Part shown: one piece after another, positions 8,359 to 18,175 of the stretch
Layout: each line of letters begins with the position of its first letter
Position numbering within the stretch: the first letter of the stretch is position 1
Source of the DNA: Pectobacterium sp013449375
Lineage (GTDB): Bacteria > Pseudomonadota > Gammaproteobacteria > Enterobacterales > Enterobacteriaceae
Assembly: GCF_048593165.1 (NCBI RefSeq)
Contig: NZ_CP184271.1
Strand: one strand, 5' to 3'
Length of the DNA: 64,000 nucleotides
Position numbers and translations under genes: made by a program
The notes under the pieces: generated by a model
Told to the model about the DNA's origin: nothing
Database searches by the model: none
Seen by the model: the letters and a program-made list of their open reading frames with translations, nothing else

Positions 8359-9352
8359 TACTGTGTTTTATCATTTTAATGGCAAGATTTAATGCCGTGA
8401 TGAAGCTGCCGGGGTCGGCACTGCCCGTTGCGGCCAGCTCAAGCGCTGTACCGTGGTCAACAGATGTGCGGATAAAAGGTAACCCCAGCGTGATATTAAC
8501 GGCGCGCCCGAAACCCTGATATTTCAGAACCGGGAGCCCTTGATCGTGGTACATCGCCAACACGGCGTCAGCGTGTTGCAGATATTTGGGTTGGAAAAGC
8601 GTGTCGGCAGGGAGTGGCCCAACCAGCGTGATGCCTTGTTGCCGAAGTTCGTCCAGTGCAGGGGTAATCACATCCAGCTCTTCACGGCCCATATGGCCGC
8701 CTTCACCGGCATGAGGATTTAATCCACAAACATAAATCTGTGGTTGAACGATGCCGAATTTTGTCTGCAAATCATGGTGCAAAATTGTGATGACTTCGTG
8801 CAGGCTCTGACGGGTGATGGCCGCAGAAACGGCGGCAAGCGGCAGATGCGTAGTAGCTAAGGCAACACGCAGTTCTTCCGTCGCCAGCATCATAACAACA
8901 CGGTCACAGCCGCTGCGCTCGGCGAAAAATTCAGTGTGTCCGCTGAACGGGACGCCGGCATCGTTGATAATGCCTTTATGTACTGGGCCAGTAATCAGCG
9001 CGGCGAATTCGCCGTTCAGACAGCCATCGCAAGCACGAGCCAATGTCTCAACGACATAAGCGCTGTTAGCGACATTCAATTGGCTAGCAATGACGGTTGC
9101 CGATGTGGCGATCGGCAGGATAGTGAGGCTACCTGCCTGCTGTGGCTGTGCGGGCTGGCCGGGTTGATAGTCGTGCAATGTCAGCGGCATAGATAGCTGC
9201 AATGCGCGAGTTAATAACAGGTCAGGATCCGCACAGATGACCAGCTCCACAGGCCAGGCCTGCTGAGCCAGAGCAATCACCAGATCGGGGCCAATCCCAG
9301 CGGGTTCGCCGGGGGTGATCACAACGCGTGGTGTATTGCTCTCAGTCTGCAT
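8351..9352 (-). CDS. pdxA: 4-hydroxythreonine-4-phosphate dehydrogenase
   Basis: Oxidises 4-phosphohydroxy-L-threonine with NAD in the DXP-dependent pyridoxal phosphate pathway. 333 residues: TPGEPAGIGPDLVI at the N terminus, ITGPVHKGIINDAG, the metal and substrate histidines in GHTEFFAER and MYHDQGLPVLKY, and the C-terminal FIRTSVDHGTALELAATGSADPGSF. The ATG at 9352 is used; a TTG at 9361 is also in frame. Neither has a strong ribosome site, and a 16-bp tandem duplication fills the gap to surA, so start and coupling are uncertain. Confidence 0.95.
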   Translation of the reverse strand: MQTESNTPRVVITPGEPAGIGPDLVIALAQQAWPVELVICADPDLLLTRALQLSMPLTLHDYQPGQPAQPQQAGSLTILPIATSATVIASQLNVANSAYVVETLARACDGCLNGEFAALITGPVHKGIINDAGVPFSGHTEFFAERSGCDRVVMMLATEELRVALATTHLPLAAVSAAITRQSLHEVITILHHDLQTKFGIVQPQIYVCGLNPHAGEGGHMGREELDVITPALDELRQQGITLVGPLPADTLFQPKYLQHADAVLAMYHDQGLPVLKYQGFGRAVNITLGLPFIRTSVDHGTALELAATGSADPGSFITALNLAIKMIKHSNE

Positions 9353-9353
9353 G

Positions 9354-9385
9354 AGTTTCAATCAGCATTAGTTTCAATCAGCATT
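9354..9385. repeat. Perfect 16-bp tandem duplication at the surA/pdxA junction
   Basis: Two exact head-to-tail copies of a 16-bp unit (AGTTTCAATCAGCATT on the plus strand) occupy the whole space between the surA stop and the pdxA start. Confidence 0.95.
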
Positions 9386-10679
9386 AGTTAGTGGCGCCAT
9401 TAATCACTTTGACATACGCCGATGCACGCTGTTCCTGCATCCAGGTTTGTGCTTCTTCGGCGAATTTACGGTTAAAGATCATACGGTAAGCCTGTTCTTT
9501 TTGTGCCGCGTCGGTTTTATCCACCTGACGGGTATCCAGCAACTGAATCAGATGCCAGCCAAAAGAGGAATGAATAGGCTGACTGATTTCGCCTTTCTTC
9601 AGTTTCAACAACGCATCGCGGAAGGCCGGATCGTACATATCTGGAGAAGCCCAGCCAAGATCGCCGCCCTGATTCGCTGAACCCGGATCCTGAGAAAGCA
9701 GTTTGGCTTGTGCGGCGAAATCGGTGCTGCCGTTTTTGATCTGCTGTGCCACGTCGGCCAGTTTGGCTTGCGCCTGACTGTCCGTCATGACGACGGAAGG
9801 CTTGATCAGAATATGGCGAGCATGGGTTTCGGTTACCGATATGCTTTTGTTACCGCCGCGAATATCGTTCACTTTCAGAATGTGGAAACCTACGCCGGAA
9901 CGGATCGGACCGACGATTTGGCCTTTCTGCGCCTGAGTTAAGCGCTCGGCAAACAGCGTTGGGATCTCTTGCAATTTACCCCAACCCATCTGGCCGCCTT
10001 TCAGCGCCTGAGAGTCAGCCGAATAGGTGATGGCCAACTTACCAAAATCTGCGCCTTCACTGATTTGTTTCACTAGCGACGTTGCCAGATTTTCCGCCTC
10101 ATCAACCTGCTGCTGAGTCGGGTTTTCCGGTAATGGGATCAAAATGTGGCTCAGGTTCAGCTCATCATTTTCACCGGTCTGGTTGGCGATCTGCTTCGCT
10201 AGCGTATCGACTTCCTGCGGCAGTACCGTCACGCGACGACGAACTTCGTTGTTACGGACTTCCGAGATCAGCATCTCTTTGCGAATCTGGTTACGGTAGG
10301 TGTTGTAGTTCAGACCTTCATAAGCCAACTGGCTTTTTAGCTGCTCCAGAGACATCCGATTCTGAGTGGCAATATTGGTAATTGCCTGATTCAGTTGCTC
10401 ATCCGTCACCTGGACACCCATCTTCTGCGCCATTTGCAGGATGATGTTGTCCATGATCAAACGCTCGGTAATCTGATGGCGCAGCGTGGCATCATCCGGC
10501 AATTGTTGCCCGGCCTGCTGGGCGTTCAGTTTTACCGACTGCAAAAGCGCATTGACATCACTTTCCAACACGACGCTGTTGTCGACCACTGCTGCGACTT
10601 TATCAACCACCTGTGGTGCTGCGAACGCGGTAGAGGCACTCAGTGCCAATCCGAGAATAAGCGTTCTCCAGTTCTTCAT
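9384..10679 (-). CDS. surA: Periplasmic peptidyl-prolyl isomerase/chaperone SurA
   Basis: Chaperones outer-membrane proteins across the periplasm to the BAM complex. 431 residues: a signal peptide ending AFA (cleavage near residue 20), an N-terminal chaperone region (VDKVAAVVDNSVVLESDV), two parvulin domains (NLSHILIPLPENPTQ... and ARHILIKPSVVMT...GGDLGWASPDMYDPAFRDALL) and a short C-terminal helix. It follows lptD in the same operon, as in E. coli; both are envelope-assembly genes. Confidence 0.97.
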   Translation of the reverse strand: MKNWRTLILGLALSASTAFAAPQVVDKVAAVVDNSVVLESDVNALLQSVKLNAQQAGQQLPDDATLRHQITERLIMDNIILQMAQKMGVQVTDEQLNQAITNIATQNRMSLEQLKSQLAYEGLNYNTYRNQIRKEMLISEVRNNEVRRRVTVLPQEVDTLAKQIANQTGENDELNLSHILIPLPENPTQQQVDEAENLATSLVKQISEGADFGKLAITYSADSQALKGGQMGWGKLQEIPTLFAERLTQAQKGQIVGPIRSGVGFHILKVNDIRGGNKSISVTETHARHILIKPSVVMTDSQAQAKLADVAQQIKNGSTDFAAQAKLLSQDPGSANQGGDLGWASPDMYDPAFRDALLKLKKGEISQPIHSSFGWHLIQLLDTRQVDKTDAAQKEQAYRMIFNRKFAEEAQTWMQEQRASAYVKVINGATN

Positions 10680-10786
10680 ACCTTTCCCATTATTTCATCC
10701 GCAAGGCGGGTTAAAGTTCCAACATTTCTGTAAGACAGCCTGTTTGTTTTTGCTACATCCTTATCGGCTTAGCACTCTGGATGACA

Positions 10787-13150
10787 TCAGAATGCGCGCT
10801 GGTAAGGCAAAATACCTGAACGCAGCATTTTGTCGGAACCCAGACTGTAATTACTGCTTAAACCACGTAATTCGATATTAAACGACACTTTGTTGTCGTA
10901 TTCGCTGCTGCGGCTGGCGCTGTTCCAGTCGGTAATTTTACGTTCATAACCAACGCTCACGGCCCAACAACACGTATTGTACTGTAACCCAATCAGCTGG
11001 TTTGCTGGCTGATTAGCCTTAGTGTCGTAGTAATAAGCGCCAACCACAGCCCAACGTTCGACAATTGGCCAGCTCGCGGTGATACCGACCTGTGAGATAC
11101 CTTGCTGAGAACCCTGGTTTGTCACGTTTGGCAGCATGTCGCGAATATATTCAGGACTTGCGTAACGATAATTTAACTGCACCAAGCGCTCCGCATCGCG
11201 ACGGTATTCTAACACGGCGTCACCCAGCGCGACTTCGTTCAGGCGATTGTCATACTGCAACCCCCCGCGAACACCCCATCTGTCATCGATTCTCAGGAAG
11301 GAGTCACCGGCCCACACCTGGCTACCGTTGTTATCGCTTTTATCGAGCGACGTGTTGCGGTCACCCGTACGTGGACGCTCGAAGTAATAGATTTGACCAA
11401 TAGAAGCGTTAAAACGTTCAACCAATGCATCATCATAAATACGCGTGGTGACACCGGTCGCAACCTGATTGGTGGACGCGATGCGATCCAGGCCACTGTA
11501 ACTGCGATCGCGAAACAGGCCGGAATAGTCGGTCTGCATCAGCGTGGAGTCATAAGTATGGATGCTGCTCTGGTCGCGGTAAGGCACGTACAGGTATTGC
11601 GCACGAGGTTCCAGCGTTTGGGTATAGGCTTTCGACCAGTCCATTTCGCGTTCGAAGATCATTTTGCCATCCACTTTATATTGTGGCATGACGCGATTTA
11701 CAGAGCTTTGGAGCGCGTTTTTATTGACGTCGGTGACGCTAGGGTCGGCACGGTAACGATCCAAGTTGTCCTGTTGATAGTGTGTTGCCAAGAGCTTGGC
11801 TTCGGTATTCAGGCTGGCCCAGCGGTTTGCCAACGGCAGATTCAACGTTGGCTCAACGTGCAGACGCGTCGCTTCTGGCCGATTGTTGTTGACGTTGGTA
11901 AATTTTACCGCCTGACCATAAAGATGCATATCAACTGGGCCGATATCATTCTGGTAGTAATTGATATCGAGCTGCGGTTCGGCACGGTAAACATCACGGT
12001 TGGTTGCATTGGAGAAGACTTGGAACTGTCTAGTGGACAGCGTGGTATTCCAGTTTTGGTTCGCATAGCCCGCACTGAATTTTTGGGTGACGTAGCCATC
12101 GGTAGTTGAACCGTAATTTGACTCCAGATCGGTGAAGTAGCGATCGTCGCTGACTTTCGTGTAATCGGCGTTAAAACGCCATACCTGATCCATCACGCCA
12201 CTATGACCCCAGTGGAACAGCCAGCGGGTATCGTTACTACCTTGCGGGGAGACTTTGGCGTATTCATTGTCGCTGGGCAGCCAGTCGAACTGAATCACGC
12301 CGAGGCCTGGCGTGGTCAGGTAGCGGAATTCGTTCTGCCACTGCATACCACGTTTAGTTTGCAGGTGCGGTGTGATGGTTGCGTCAAAATTAGGCGCGAT
12401 GTTCCAGTAATAGGGCGTCAGTAATTCAAAGCCGTTGCTGCTACCATATTTCGCATTGGGGATCAGGAAGCCAGAGCGTCGTTTATCGCCGATAGGAAGC
12501 TGCAAATACGGGCTATAGAACACAGGTACGCCAGCAATCTTGAAACGCGCGTTCCAGATTTCAGCTACCTGCTCTTCTCTGTCTTGAATCACTTCCGAAC
12601 CGACGACACTCCAGCTATTATCTCCCGGCAGACAGGAAGTGAAAGAACCGTTTTCCAGAATAGTGTAGCGATTGCTGTCACGCATTTTCATTTTGTCGGC
12701 GGAACCACGCCCTTGACGGCCCACCATCTGATAGTCGCCTTCATAGACGTCGGTATCTTTGGTGTTCAGGTTGGCCCAGGCTTTAGGGCCTTTCAGGATA
12801 ACCTGATTGTCATCGTAGTGGACATTTCCTGTTGCGGTAATCGTCCGTGTGGGCGTGCTACCCTGCGTTGCCGGATCCAACTGATTCAGTTCCACCTGCT
12901 CGGCAGTCATGACGCTGTTGCCCTGCTGGATGTTAACATTACCGGTGAATTTGGCGCTGTCTGGATAGCTGGCTTCGGTTTTATCGGCCTGAATGTTGAC
13001 CGGTAGTTGATTGGGATCGCCAGTGACCAGCGGTCTGTTGTACGTAGGTACACCCAGCATGCACTGCTCAGCGAGATCGGCCAGCGCGTGCTGACTGTAA
13101 AGCGCCGACCAAACCAGTGTGGCCAGCAGAGTTGGGAAACTTTTTTTCAT
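10787..13150 (-). CDS. lptD: LPS-assembly outer-membrane protein LptD
   Basis: With LptE, inserts lipopolysaccharide into the outer leaflet; essential. 787 residues: an N-terminal signal peptide ending near ALA, a periplasmic beta-jellyroll (ADKTEASYPDSAKFTGNVNIQQGN) and a 26-strand barrel ending RSGILPYQRAF. The four cysteines of the two interdomain disulfides are present: one soon after the signal peptide (LAEQC), one in FTSCLPG and a CC pair (NTCCWAV). The MKKSF start at 13150 matches E. coli; an upstream in-frame ATG at 13186 would place extra residues ahead of the signal peptide. Confidence 0.97.
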   Translation of the reverse strand: MKKSFPTLLATLVWSALYSQHALADLAEQCMLGVPTYNRPLVTGDPNQLPVNIQADKTEASYPDSAKFTGNVNIQQGNSVMTAEQVELNQLDPATQGSTPTRTITATGNVHYDDNQVILKGPKAWANLNTKDTDVYEGDYQMVGRQGRGSADKMKMRDSNRYTILENGSFTSCLPGDNSWSVVGSEVIQDREEQVAEIWNARFKIAGVPVFYSPYLQLPIGDKRRSGFLIPNAKYGSSNGFELLTPYYWNIAPNFDATITPHLQTKRGMQWQNEFRYLTTPGLGVIQFDWLPSDNEYAKVSPQGSNDTRWLFHWGHSGVMDQVWRFNADYTKVSDDRYFTDLESNYGSTTDGYVTQKFSAGYANQNWNTTLSTRQFQVFSNATNRDVYRAEPQLDINYYQNDIGPVDMHLYGQAVKFTNVNNNRPEATRLHVEPTLNLPLANRWASLNTEAKLLATHYQQDNLDRYRADPSVTDVNKNALQSSVNRVMPQYKVDGKMIFEREMDWSKAYTQTLEPRAQYLYVPYRDQSSIHTYDSTLMQTDYSGLFRDRSYSGLDRIASTNQVATGVTTRIYDDALVERFNASIGQIYYFERPRTGDRNTSLDKSDNNGSQVWAGDSFLRIDDRWGVRGGLQYDNRLNEVALGDAVLEYRRDAERLVQLNYRYASPEYIRDMLPNVTNQGSQQGISQVGITASWPIVERWAVVGAYYYDTKANQPANQLIGLQYNTCCWAVSVGYERKITDWNSASRSSEYDNKVSFNIELRGLSSNYSLGSDKMLRSGILPYQRAF

Positions 13151-13335
13151 ACGCAGTATTAGGTGTTCCGTCATCAGGGGCATCATACCGGCAAACGGTC
13201 AGAGACTATATCACTCGTTAGCGTTGCGCCAGTGTTAAATCCCCACCGCCTATACGCACCACCGTTAGGTGCAAAGATAAATGACAGGTATGATAAAGCA
13301 ATTTTTGGCTGACGGCATGAGGATTTGAGGAGTAT

Positions 13336-14211
13336 ATGCGGTATTGGGGAAAGTTACTGGGGTTAGCGCTGGGAATCGTCTCAAGCGCTGGCATCTGGGG
13401 AATGATCATGGGTTTGCTGATGGGGCATTGGATTGACAAAGCCTGGGCATCGCGTCGCCGTGATTATTTTTCGGCCCAGTCTACCCGCCAGTCCTTGTTC
13501 TTTCTCACGACCTTTCAGGCTATGGGTCACCTGACCAAATCCAAAGGCCGGGTGACAGAAGCCGACATCAAGATCGCGACCAAAATGATGGATCGCCTTG
13601 AGCTATTTGGTGAAGCCAGAAGCGCGGCTCAACAGGCTTTCCGCGAAGGGAAGGCGGGTCATTTCCCCCTGCGCATAAAATTACGCAAGCTGCGCGATGC
13701 CTGTCTGGGGCGCTTTGATTTAATTAAGATGTTTCTGGAAATTCAGCTTCAGGTCGCGTTTGTTGATGGTGTTTTGCACCCGAATGAACGACGTGTGTTG
13801 TACGTGATTGCCGATGAGCTGGGCGTGACGCGTGAGCAGTTTGAGTTCTTCCTGCGCAATATGGAAGGAACCTCGGGGCAACAGTCTCGGCAGAATCAGT
13901 CACGACAGAACGGTAAATCGCATCAGCGTCGTAATAATGGCTATTCCAACGGTCACTCTTATGGCGGTCAGCGTCCTGTGTCACCGCCGCGCGGGCTAAC
14001 AGTCGAAAGCGCCTGTCGTACGCTGGGTGTGCGTAGCAGCGATGATGCCGCGACGATTAAGCGCGCCTACCGTAAACTCATGAACGAGCATCATCCCGAT
14101 AAGCTGGTCGCCAAGAAGCTGTCGCCGAGGATGATGGAGATGGCCAAGCGCAAAGCGCAGGATATTCAGGCGGCCTATGAACTGTTGAAAAGCGCGAATC
14201 AGACAAAATAA
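13336..14211 (+). CDS. djlA: Membrane-anchored DnaJ-like co-chaperone DjlA
   Basis: A type III J-protein that stimulates DnaK and, in E. coli, interacts with the Rcs envelope-stress pathway. 291 residues: one N-terminal membrane segment (LLGLALGIVSSAGIWGMIMGLLMG), a TerB-like central domain, a Gln/Asn/Gly-rich linker and a C-terminal J domain with the essential HPD in MNEHHPDKLVAKKL. It is about 20 residues longer than E. coli DjlA, with the extra length in the linker, where a pentapeptide QSRQN is tandemly repeated. It is divergent from lptD. Confidence 0.96.
   Translation: MRYWGKLLGLALGIVSSAGIWGMIMGLLMGHWIDKAWASRRRDYFSAQSTRQSLFFLTTFQAMGHLTKSKGRVTEADIKIATKMMDRLELFGEARSAAQQAFREGKAGHFPLRIKLRKLRDACLGRFDLIKMFLEIQLQVAFVDGVLHPNERRVLYVIADELGVTREQFEFFLRNMEGTSGQQSRQNQSRQNGKSHQRRNNGYSNGHSYGGQRPVSPPRGLTVESACRTLGVRSSDDAATIKRAYRKLMNEHHPDKLVAKKLSPRMMEMAKRKAQDIQAAYELLKSANQTK
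13882..13911. repeat. Imperfect 15-bp tandem repeat in the djlA linker
   Basis: Two adjacent 15-bp units, 12 of 15 bases alike, each encode QSRQN. They lie in the linker between the central domain and the J domain. Confidence 0.85.
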
Positions 14212-14291
14212 TCCGCATCTTTCCCTTCTTGTTACTTCCCCGTTTTACCGCTCTACCAAATCCGATTTGCAAATGCCGTCGCACGTTTGCC

Positions 14292-14945
14292 TTAGAAATC
14301 CGCTTCGCAGCGAAAGTGCATCGGGGTATTGAACGCGGGATGCGTGATAGCCAATTCTTGTGCGTGCAGTAACAGGCGGGGCGCCATTGCTTTAGCATCA
14401 GGATGGGCATAAAAGCCATCGCCGAGGATAGGGTGGCCTAGCGCGAGCAGATGGACGCGCAGTTGGTGGGATCGGCCGGTAATCGGCATCAGCTTGACGC
14501 GCGTCGTACCGTCATCGTCGCGTGAGAGCACCTGATATTCTGTCTGTGCCGCTTTGCCTGTTTCAAAACAGACTTTCTGTTTTGGGCGGTTCGGCCAGTC
14601 ACAGATCAGCGGAAGATCGATGACGCCTTCATCCTGTTCCATATGCCCCCAAACGCGGGCAAGGTAGGATTTCTTCGGTTCACGCTCGCGAAACTGTCGC
14701 TTTAATTCACGCTCGGCGGCTTTTGTGAGTGCGACGGCAATGACGCCGCTGGTCGCCATGTCCAGACGATGAACGGATTCGGCCGTTGGGTAGTCAGCTT
14801 GAATGCGGCTCATGACGCTATCTTTGTGTTCTGGCGCACGGCCGGGAACCGACAGTAGACCGCTGGGTTTATTCACCACCATGATGTGCTGATCCTGGTA
14901 AAGAATATGCAACCAAGGATCGGTAGGCGGATTATAGGGTTCCAT
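14292..14945 (-). CDS. rluA: 23S rRNA/tRNA pseudouridine(746/32) synthase RluA
   Basis: Isomerises uridine 746 of 23S rRNA and uridine 32 of several tRNAs. 217 residues from the chosen start: NKPSGLLSVPGR, the catalytic motif HRLDMATSGV with its Asp, REREPKKSYLARVWG, and PITGRSHQLRVH near the C terminus. The start at 14945 has AAGG 7 nt upstream and agrees with E. coli (219 residues); the frame stays open further upstream but is unlikely to be translated. It converges on djlA. Confidence 0.96.
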   Translation of the reverse strand: MEPYNPPTDPWLHILYQDQHIMVVNKPSGLLSVPGRAPEHKDSVMSRIQADYPTAESVHRLDMATSGVIAVALTKAAERELKRQFREREPKKSYLARVWGHMEQDEGVIDLPLICDWPNRPKQKVCFETGKAAQTEYQVLSRDDDGTTRVKLMPITGRSHQLRVHLLALGHPILGDGFYAHPDAKAMAPRLLLHAQELAITHPAFNTPMHFRCEADF

Positions 14946-15072
14946 CGGAGCACCTTCAGACAACATATAATGTGTGATATTAGGGAGAACACGGGGATGA
15001 GGTTCCCGCAGGGAGACCTCGCCCCGTGGTATGCCCGTGTATCTCGATTTTGCAAACAACGTGTCTTTATAA

Positions 15073-15103
15073 CAGCGGTATGAGGTTTATGCCTATACCG
15101 CTG
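15073..15103 (-). terminator. Possible terminator of rapA
   Basis: A 9-bp perfect stem (CAGCGGTAT/ATACCGCTG), with further weak pairing in the 13-nt loop, lies just downstream of the rapA stop. The T tract is poor, so function is uncertain. Confidence 0.4.
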
Positions 15104-15113
15104 CCAGAAACGT

Positions 15114-18017
15114 TTATTGGTGTGTCACCACCACCAGACGGATTGCATCCAGACGCCAGTTGGCTTCGTGCAGATTGCTCAGCACTTGCTCACGCTGATT
15201 TTCCAGTGCAGTCAGCTCGTCTTCACGAATGTTAGGGTTAACCGCTTTCAGCGCTTCCAGACGCTCCAACTCACGGCGCAATTGCAGATCAGCCTGCTCC
15301 TGGGCTTCGGCGATGAGCTGGCGCGCCTGCGTTTCCACCAGCGCTTCCGCCTGTTGCAGCATCGCGTGAACGTCGGCCTGTACCGCATTCACCAGCTTGC
15401 TGGACGTATGACGGTTTACCGCGTTGAGCTGGCGGTTGAAGCTCTCAAACTCAACCTGAGCCGCTAGGTTGGTCCCTTTACGATCCATTAGCAGGCGAAC
15501 CGGCGTGGGTGGCAGGAAACGGGTCAGTTGCAGGTGTTTTGGCGCCTGTGCTTCTACCACGTAAACCAGTTCAGCCAGCAGTGTGCCGACCGGCAGGGCT
15601 TTATTTTTCAGCAACGACACCGCACAGCTTCCGGTATCGCCGGACAGCACCAGATCGAGCCCGTTACGGATCAGCGGGTGCTCCCAACTGATAAACTGCG
15701 CATCTTCGCGGGAAAGTGCCTGATCGCGATCAAAAGTGATCGTGCAGCCATCCTGCGGCAGGCCTGGGAAATCCGGCACCAGCATATGATCGGAAGGCGT
15801 CAGGACGATCAGATTATCGCTGCGATCTTCCTGATTGATGCCAACAATATCAAACAGGTTCAGCGCGAATGTCACCAGATTGACGTCATTATCCTGCTCG
15901 GCAATAGCCTGCGCCAACTGCTGGGCCTGCTCGCCACCGTTAGAATGCATTTCCAGCAGACGATCGCGGCCTTGTTCAAGCTGTTGTTTCAGGTTGTCGT
16001 GCTGTTGGCGGCAGGTGTGAATAAATTCATCCAGCCCTTGCTGTTCACCGACGGTCGTCATGCGTTCGATCAACTGCGTATGGTGGGCATCATAGATGGT
16101 GCGACCTGTCGGGCAGGTGTGCTCAAATGCGTCCAACCCTTCGTGATACCAGCGCACCAGCATGGCCTGCGCGGTATTTTCCAGATACGGCACCAGAATC
16201 TGAATTTCTTTTGCCTGCCCGATACGGTCCAGACGACCAATACGCTGTTCCAGCAGGTCGGGGTTGAATGGCAGATCGAACATCACTAAATGGCTAGCGA
16301 ACTGGAAGTTACGGCCTTCGGATCCGATCTCTGAACAGATCAGTACCTGTGCGCCTTCTTCTTCAGAAGCAAAATAGGCGGCGGCGCGGTCACGTTCCAG
16401 AATCGACAGACCTTCATGGAAGACGGCGGCGCGGATCGCTTCACGCGTACGCAGCACTTGCTCCAGCTGTAGCGCCGTGGCGGCCTGCGCACAGATCACC
16501 AACACTTTTTCATCACGATTGGCGGTCAGGTAGTTCAGTAACCATTCCACGCGCGGGTCGAAGTTCCACCAGGTGGCATCGTCCCCTTCGAGCTGTTGAT
16601 AAATTTGTTCTGGGTACAGCATGTCGCGGGCGCGCACTTCCAGCGTCTTATTCGCGTTCATAATGCCGGACACTTTAATCGCCGTTTGGTACTGCGCTGG
16701 CAACGGCAGGCGGATTTGATGCAGGATACGCTGCGGGAAACCTTTAACCCCCTGACGCGTGTTACGGAACAACACGCGGCTGGTGCCGTGGCGATCCATC
16801 AGCATGGCGATCAATTCCTGACGCGCTTTCTGATTGTCATCGCTGTCGCTGTTGATGGCTTTTAGCAGCGGCTCGATATCCTGTTCGCCCAACAGATCGC
16901 TCAGCGCATTCAGTTCAGCCGTTTGGGCTTTTTCGCCCGCTAACAGCAGCGTGACGGCATCGGCGACCGGACGATACTGCTGCTGTTCGGCAACGAATTC
17001 TTGGTAATCGTGGAAACGGTTGGGATCGAGCAGGCGTAAACGCGCAAAGTGGCTCTGTTGACCAAGCTGTTCCGGCGTTGCAGTTAAAAGCAGAACGGCA
17101 GGCGTGGCGCGTGCCAGCGTTTCAATGGCCTGATATTCGGGGCTAGGGCTTTCTTCGCTCCAGACCAGATGGTGAGCTTCATCCACCACCAGCAGGTCCC
17201 AGTCGGCATTGACGAGCTGCGCAAAGCGCTGGGCGCTGCGTTGCACAAACCCCAGTGAGCAGATGACCAACTGTTCGGTTTCAAACGGATTGCTGCTGTC
17301 CAGCTTGGCTTCGGCATAGCGCTCGTCGTCAAACAGTGAGAACAGCAGGTTAAAGCGGCGCAGCATTTCGACCAGCCACTGATGTTGCAGAGTTTCCGGC
17401 ACGACAATCAGCACGCGACTGGCACGACCTGCCAGCAACTGCTGGTGGATGATCATCCCAGCTTCAATGGTTTTCCCCAGACCAACTTCGTCCGCCAGCA
17501 AGACGCGCGGTGCGTGACGTTGGCCGACTTCATGGGCGATATGCAACTGATGGGGGATAAGGCTGGCCCGCATGCCGCGCAATCCGACCTGCTGCTGTAG
17601 CGCCTGTTCGTTCTGATGCTTGCGGGCGCGATAGCGCAGGGCAAAGCGATCCATACGATCGATCTGCCCGGCGAACAGGCGATCTTGCGGTTTATTGAAC
17701 GTCAGTTTGCTGTCCAGAAAGACTTCACGCAGTTCCGCCGACGTTTCATCGTCCAGGCGTTGGCCGCAATACACCAGCAACCCTTTTTCTTCTCGCACGT
17801 CATCGACTTTAAGCTGCCAGCCTTCATGGCTGGTGACGGTGTCGCCGGGGTTGAACATCACGCGGGTGATGGGGGCGTCGCTGCGGGAATAAAGTCGGTT
17901 TTCACCGCTGGCAGGGAAAAGCAGCGTTATCATACGCGTATCGACGGCAACAACCGTTCCCAGTCCAAGTTCGCTTTCCGTATCGCTGATCCAGCGCTGA
18001 CCAAGTGTAAAAGGCAT
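15114..18017 (-). CDS. rapA: RNA polymerase-associated Swi2/Snf2 ATPase RapA
   Basis: An RNA polymerase recycling factor of the Swi2/Snf2 family. 967 residues (968 in E. coli): N-terminal Tudor-like domains (FTLGQRWISDTESELG), helicase motif I DEVGLGKTIEAG (about 176-187), motif II VDEAHHLVW, motif III LLLTATPEQLG, motif V CSEIGSEGRNFQF and motif VI DLLEQRIGRLDRIGQ, then a long C-terminal RapA-specific region. The order rluA-rapA-polB is as in E. coli. Confidence 0.98.
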   Translation of the reverse strand: MPFTLGQRWISDTESELGLGTVVAVDTRMITLLFPASGENRLYSRSDAPITRVMFNPGDTVTSHEGWQLKVDDVREEKGLLVYCGQRLDDETSAELREVFLDSKLTFNKPQDRLFAGQIDRMDRFALRYRARKHQNEQALQQQVGLRGMRASLIPHQLHIAHEVGQRHAPRVLLADEVGLGKTIEAGMIIHQQLLAGRASRVLIVVPETLQHQWLVEMLRRFNLLFSLFDDERYAEAKLDSSNPFETEQLVICSLGFVQRSAQRFAQLVNADWDLLVVDEAHHLVWSEESPSPEYQAIETLARATPAVLLLTATPEQLGQQSHFARLRLLDPNRFHDYQEFVAEQQQYRPVADAVTLLLAGEKAQTAELNALSDLLGEQDIEPLLKAINSDSDDNQKARQELIAMLMDRHGTSRVLFRNTRQGVKGFPQRILHQIRLPLPAQYQTAIKVSGIMNANKTLEVRARDMLYPEQIYQQLEGDDATWWNFDPRVEWLLNYLTANRDEKVLVICAQAATALQLEQVLRTREAIRAAVFHEGLSILERDRAAAYFASEEEGAQVLICSEIGSEGRNFQFASHLVMFDLPFNPDLLEQRIGRLDRIGQAKEIQILVPYLENTAQAMLVRWYHEGLDAFEHTCPTGRTIYDAHHTQLIERMTTVGEQQGLDEFIHTCRQQHDNLKQQLEQGRDRLLEMHSNGGEQAQQLAQAIAEQDNDVNLVTFALNLFDIVGINQEDRSDNLIVLTPSDHMLVPDFPGLPQDGCTITFDRDQALSREDAQFISWEHPLIRNGLDLVLSGDTGSCAVSLLKNKALPVGTLLAELVYVVEAQAPKHLQLTRFLPPTPVRLLMDRKGTNLAAQVEFESFNRQLNAVNRHTSSKLVNAVQADVHAMLQQAEALVETQARQLIAEAQEQADLQLRRELERLEALKAVNPNIREDELTALENQREQVLSNLHEANWRLDAIRLVVVTHQ

Positions 18018-18175
18018 AAATTCTTAGCTCGATGTTCGTCTGTGTCGGGGGAATGTCTGATTACATTACCGAGTGCTGATAATGTTACTGATGTAAATTC
18101 AGAAAGGGCGTTATGGTAATGGATGACGGTGCGTTCGTCACCCCTCAAACTTGCGGTATCGCGAATTAACGACGT

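Noticed and set aside
11393..12109. A 238-codon plus-strand frame inside lptD
   Set aside because: Antisense to lptD, no ribosome site, no recognisable domain.
14946..15059. Longer N terminus for rluA
   Set aside because: The frame is open to 15059, but the start at 14945 has the ribosome site and agrees with the known protein length.
15528..16289. A 253-codon plus-strand frame inside rapA
   Set aside because: Antisense to rapA; no supporting signals.
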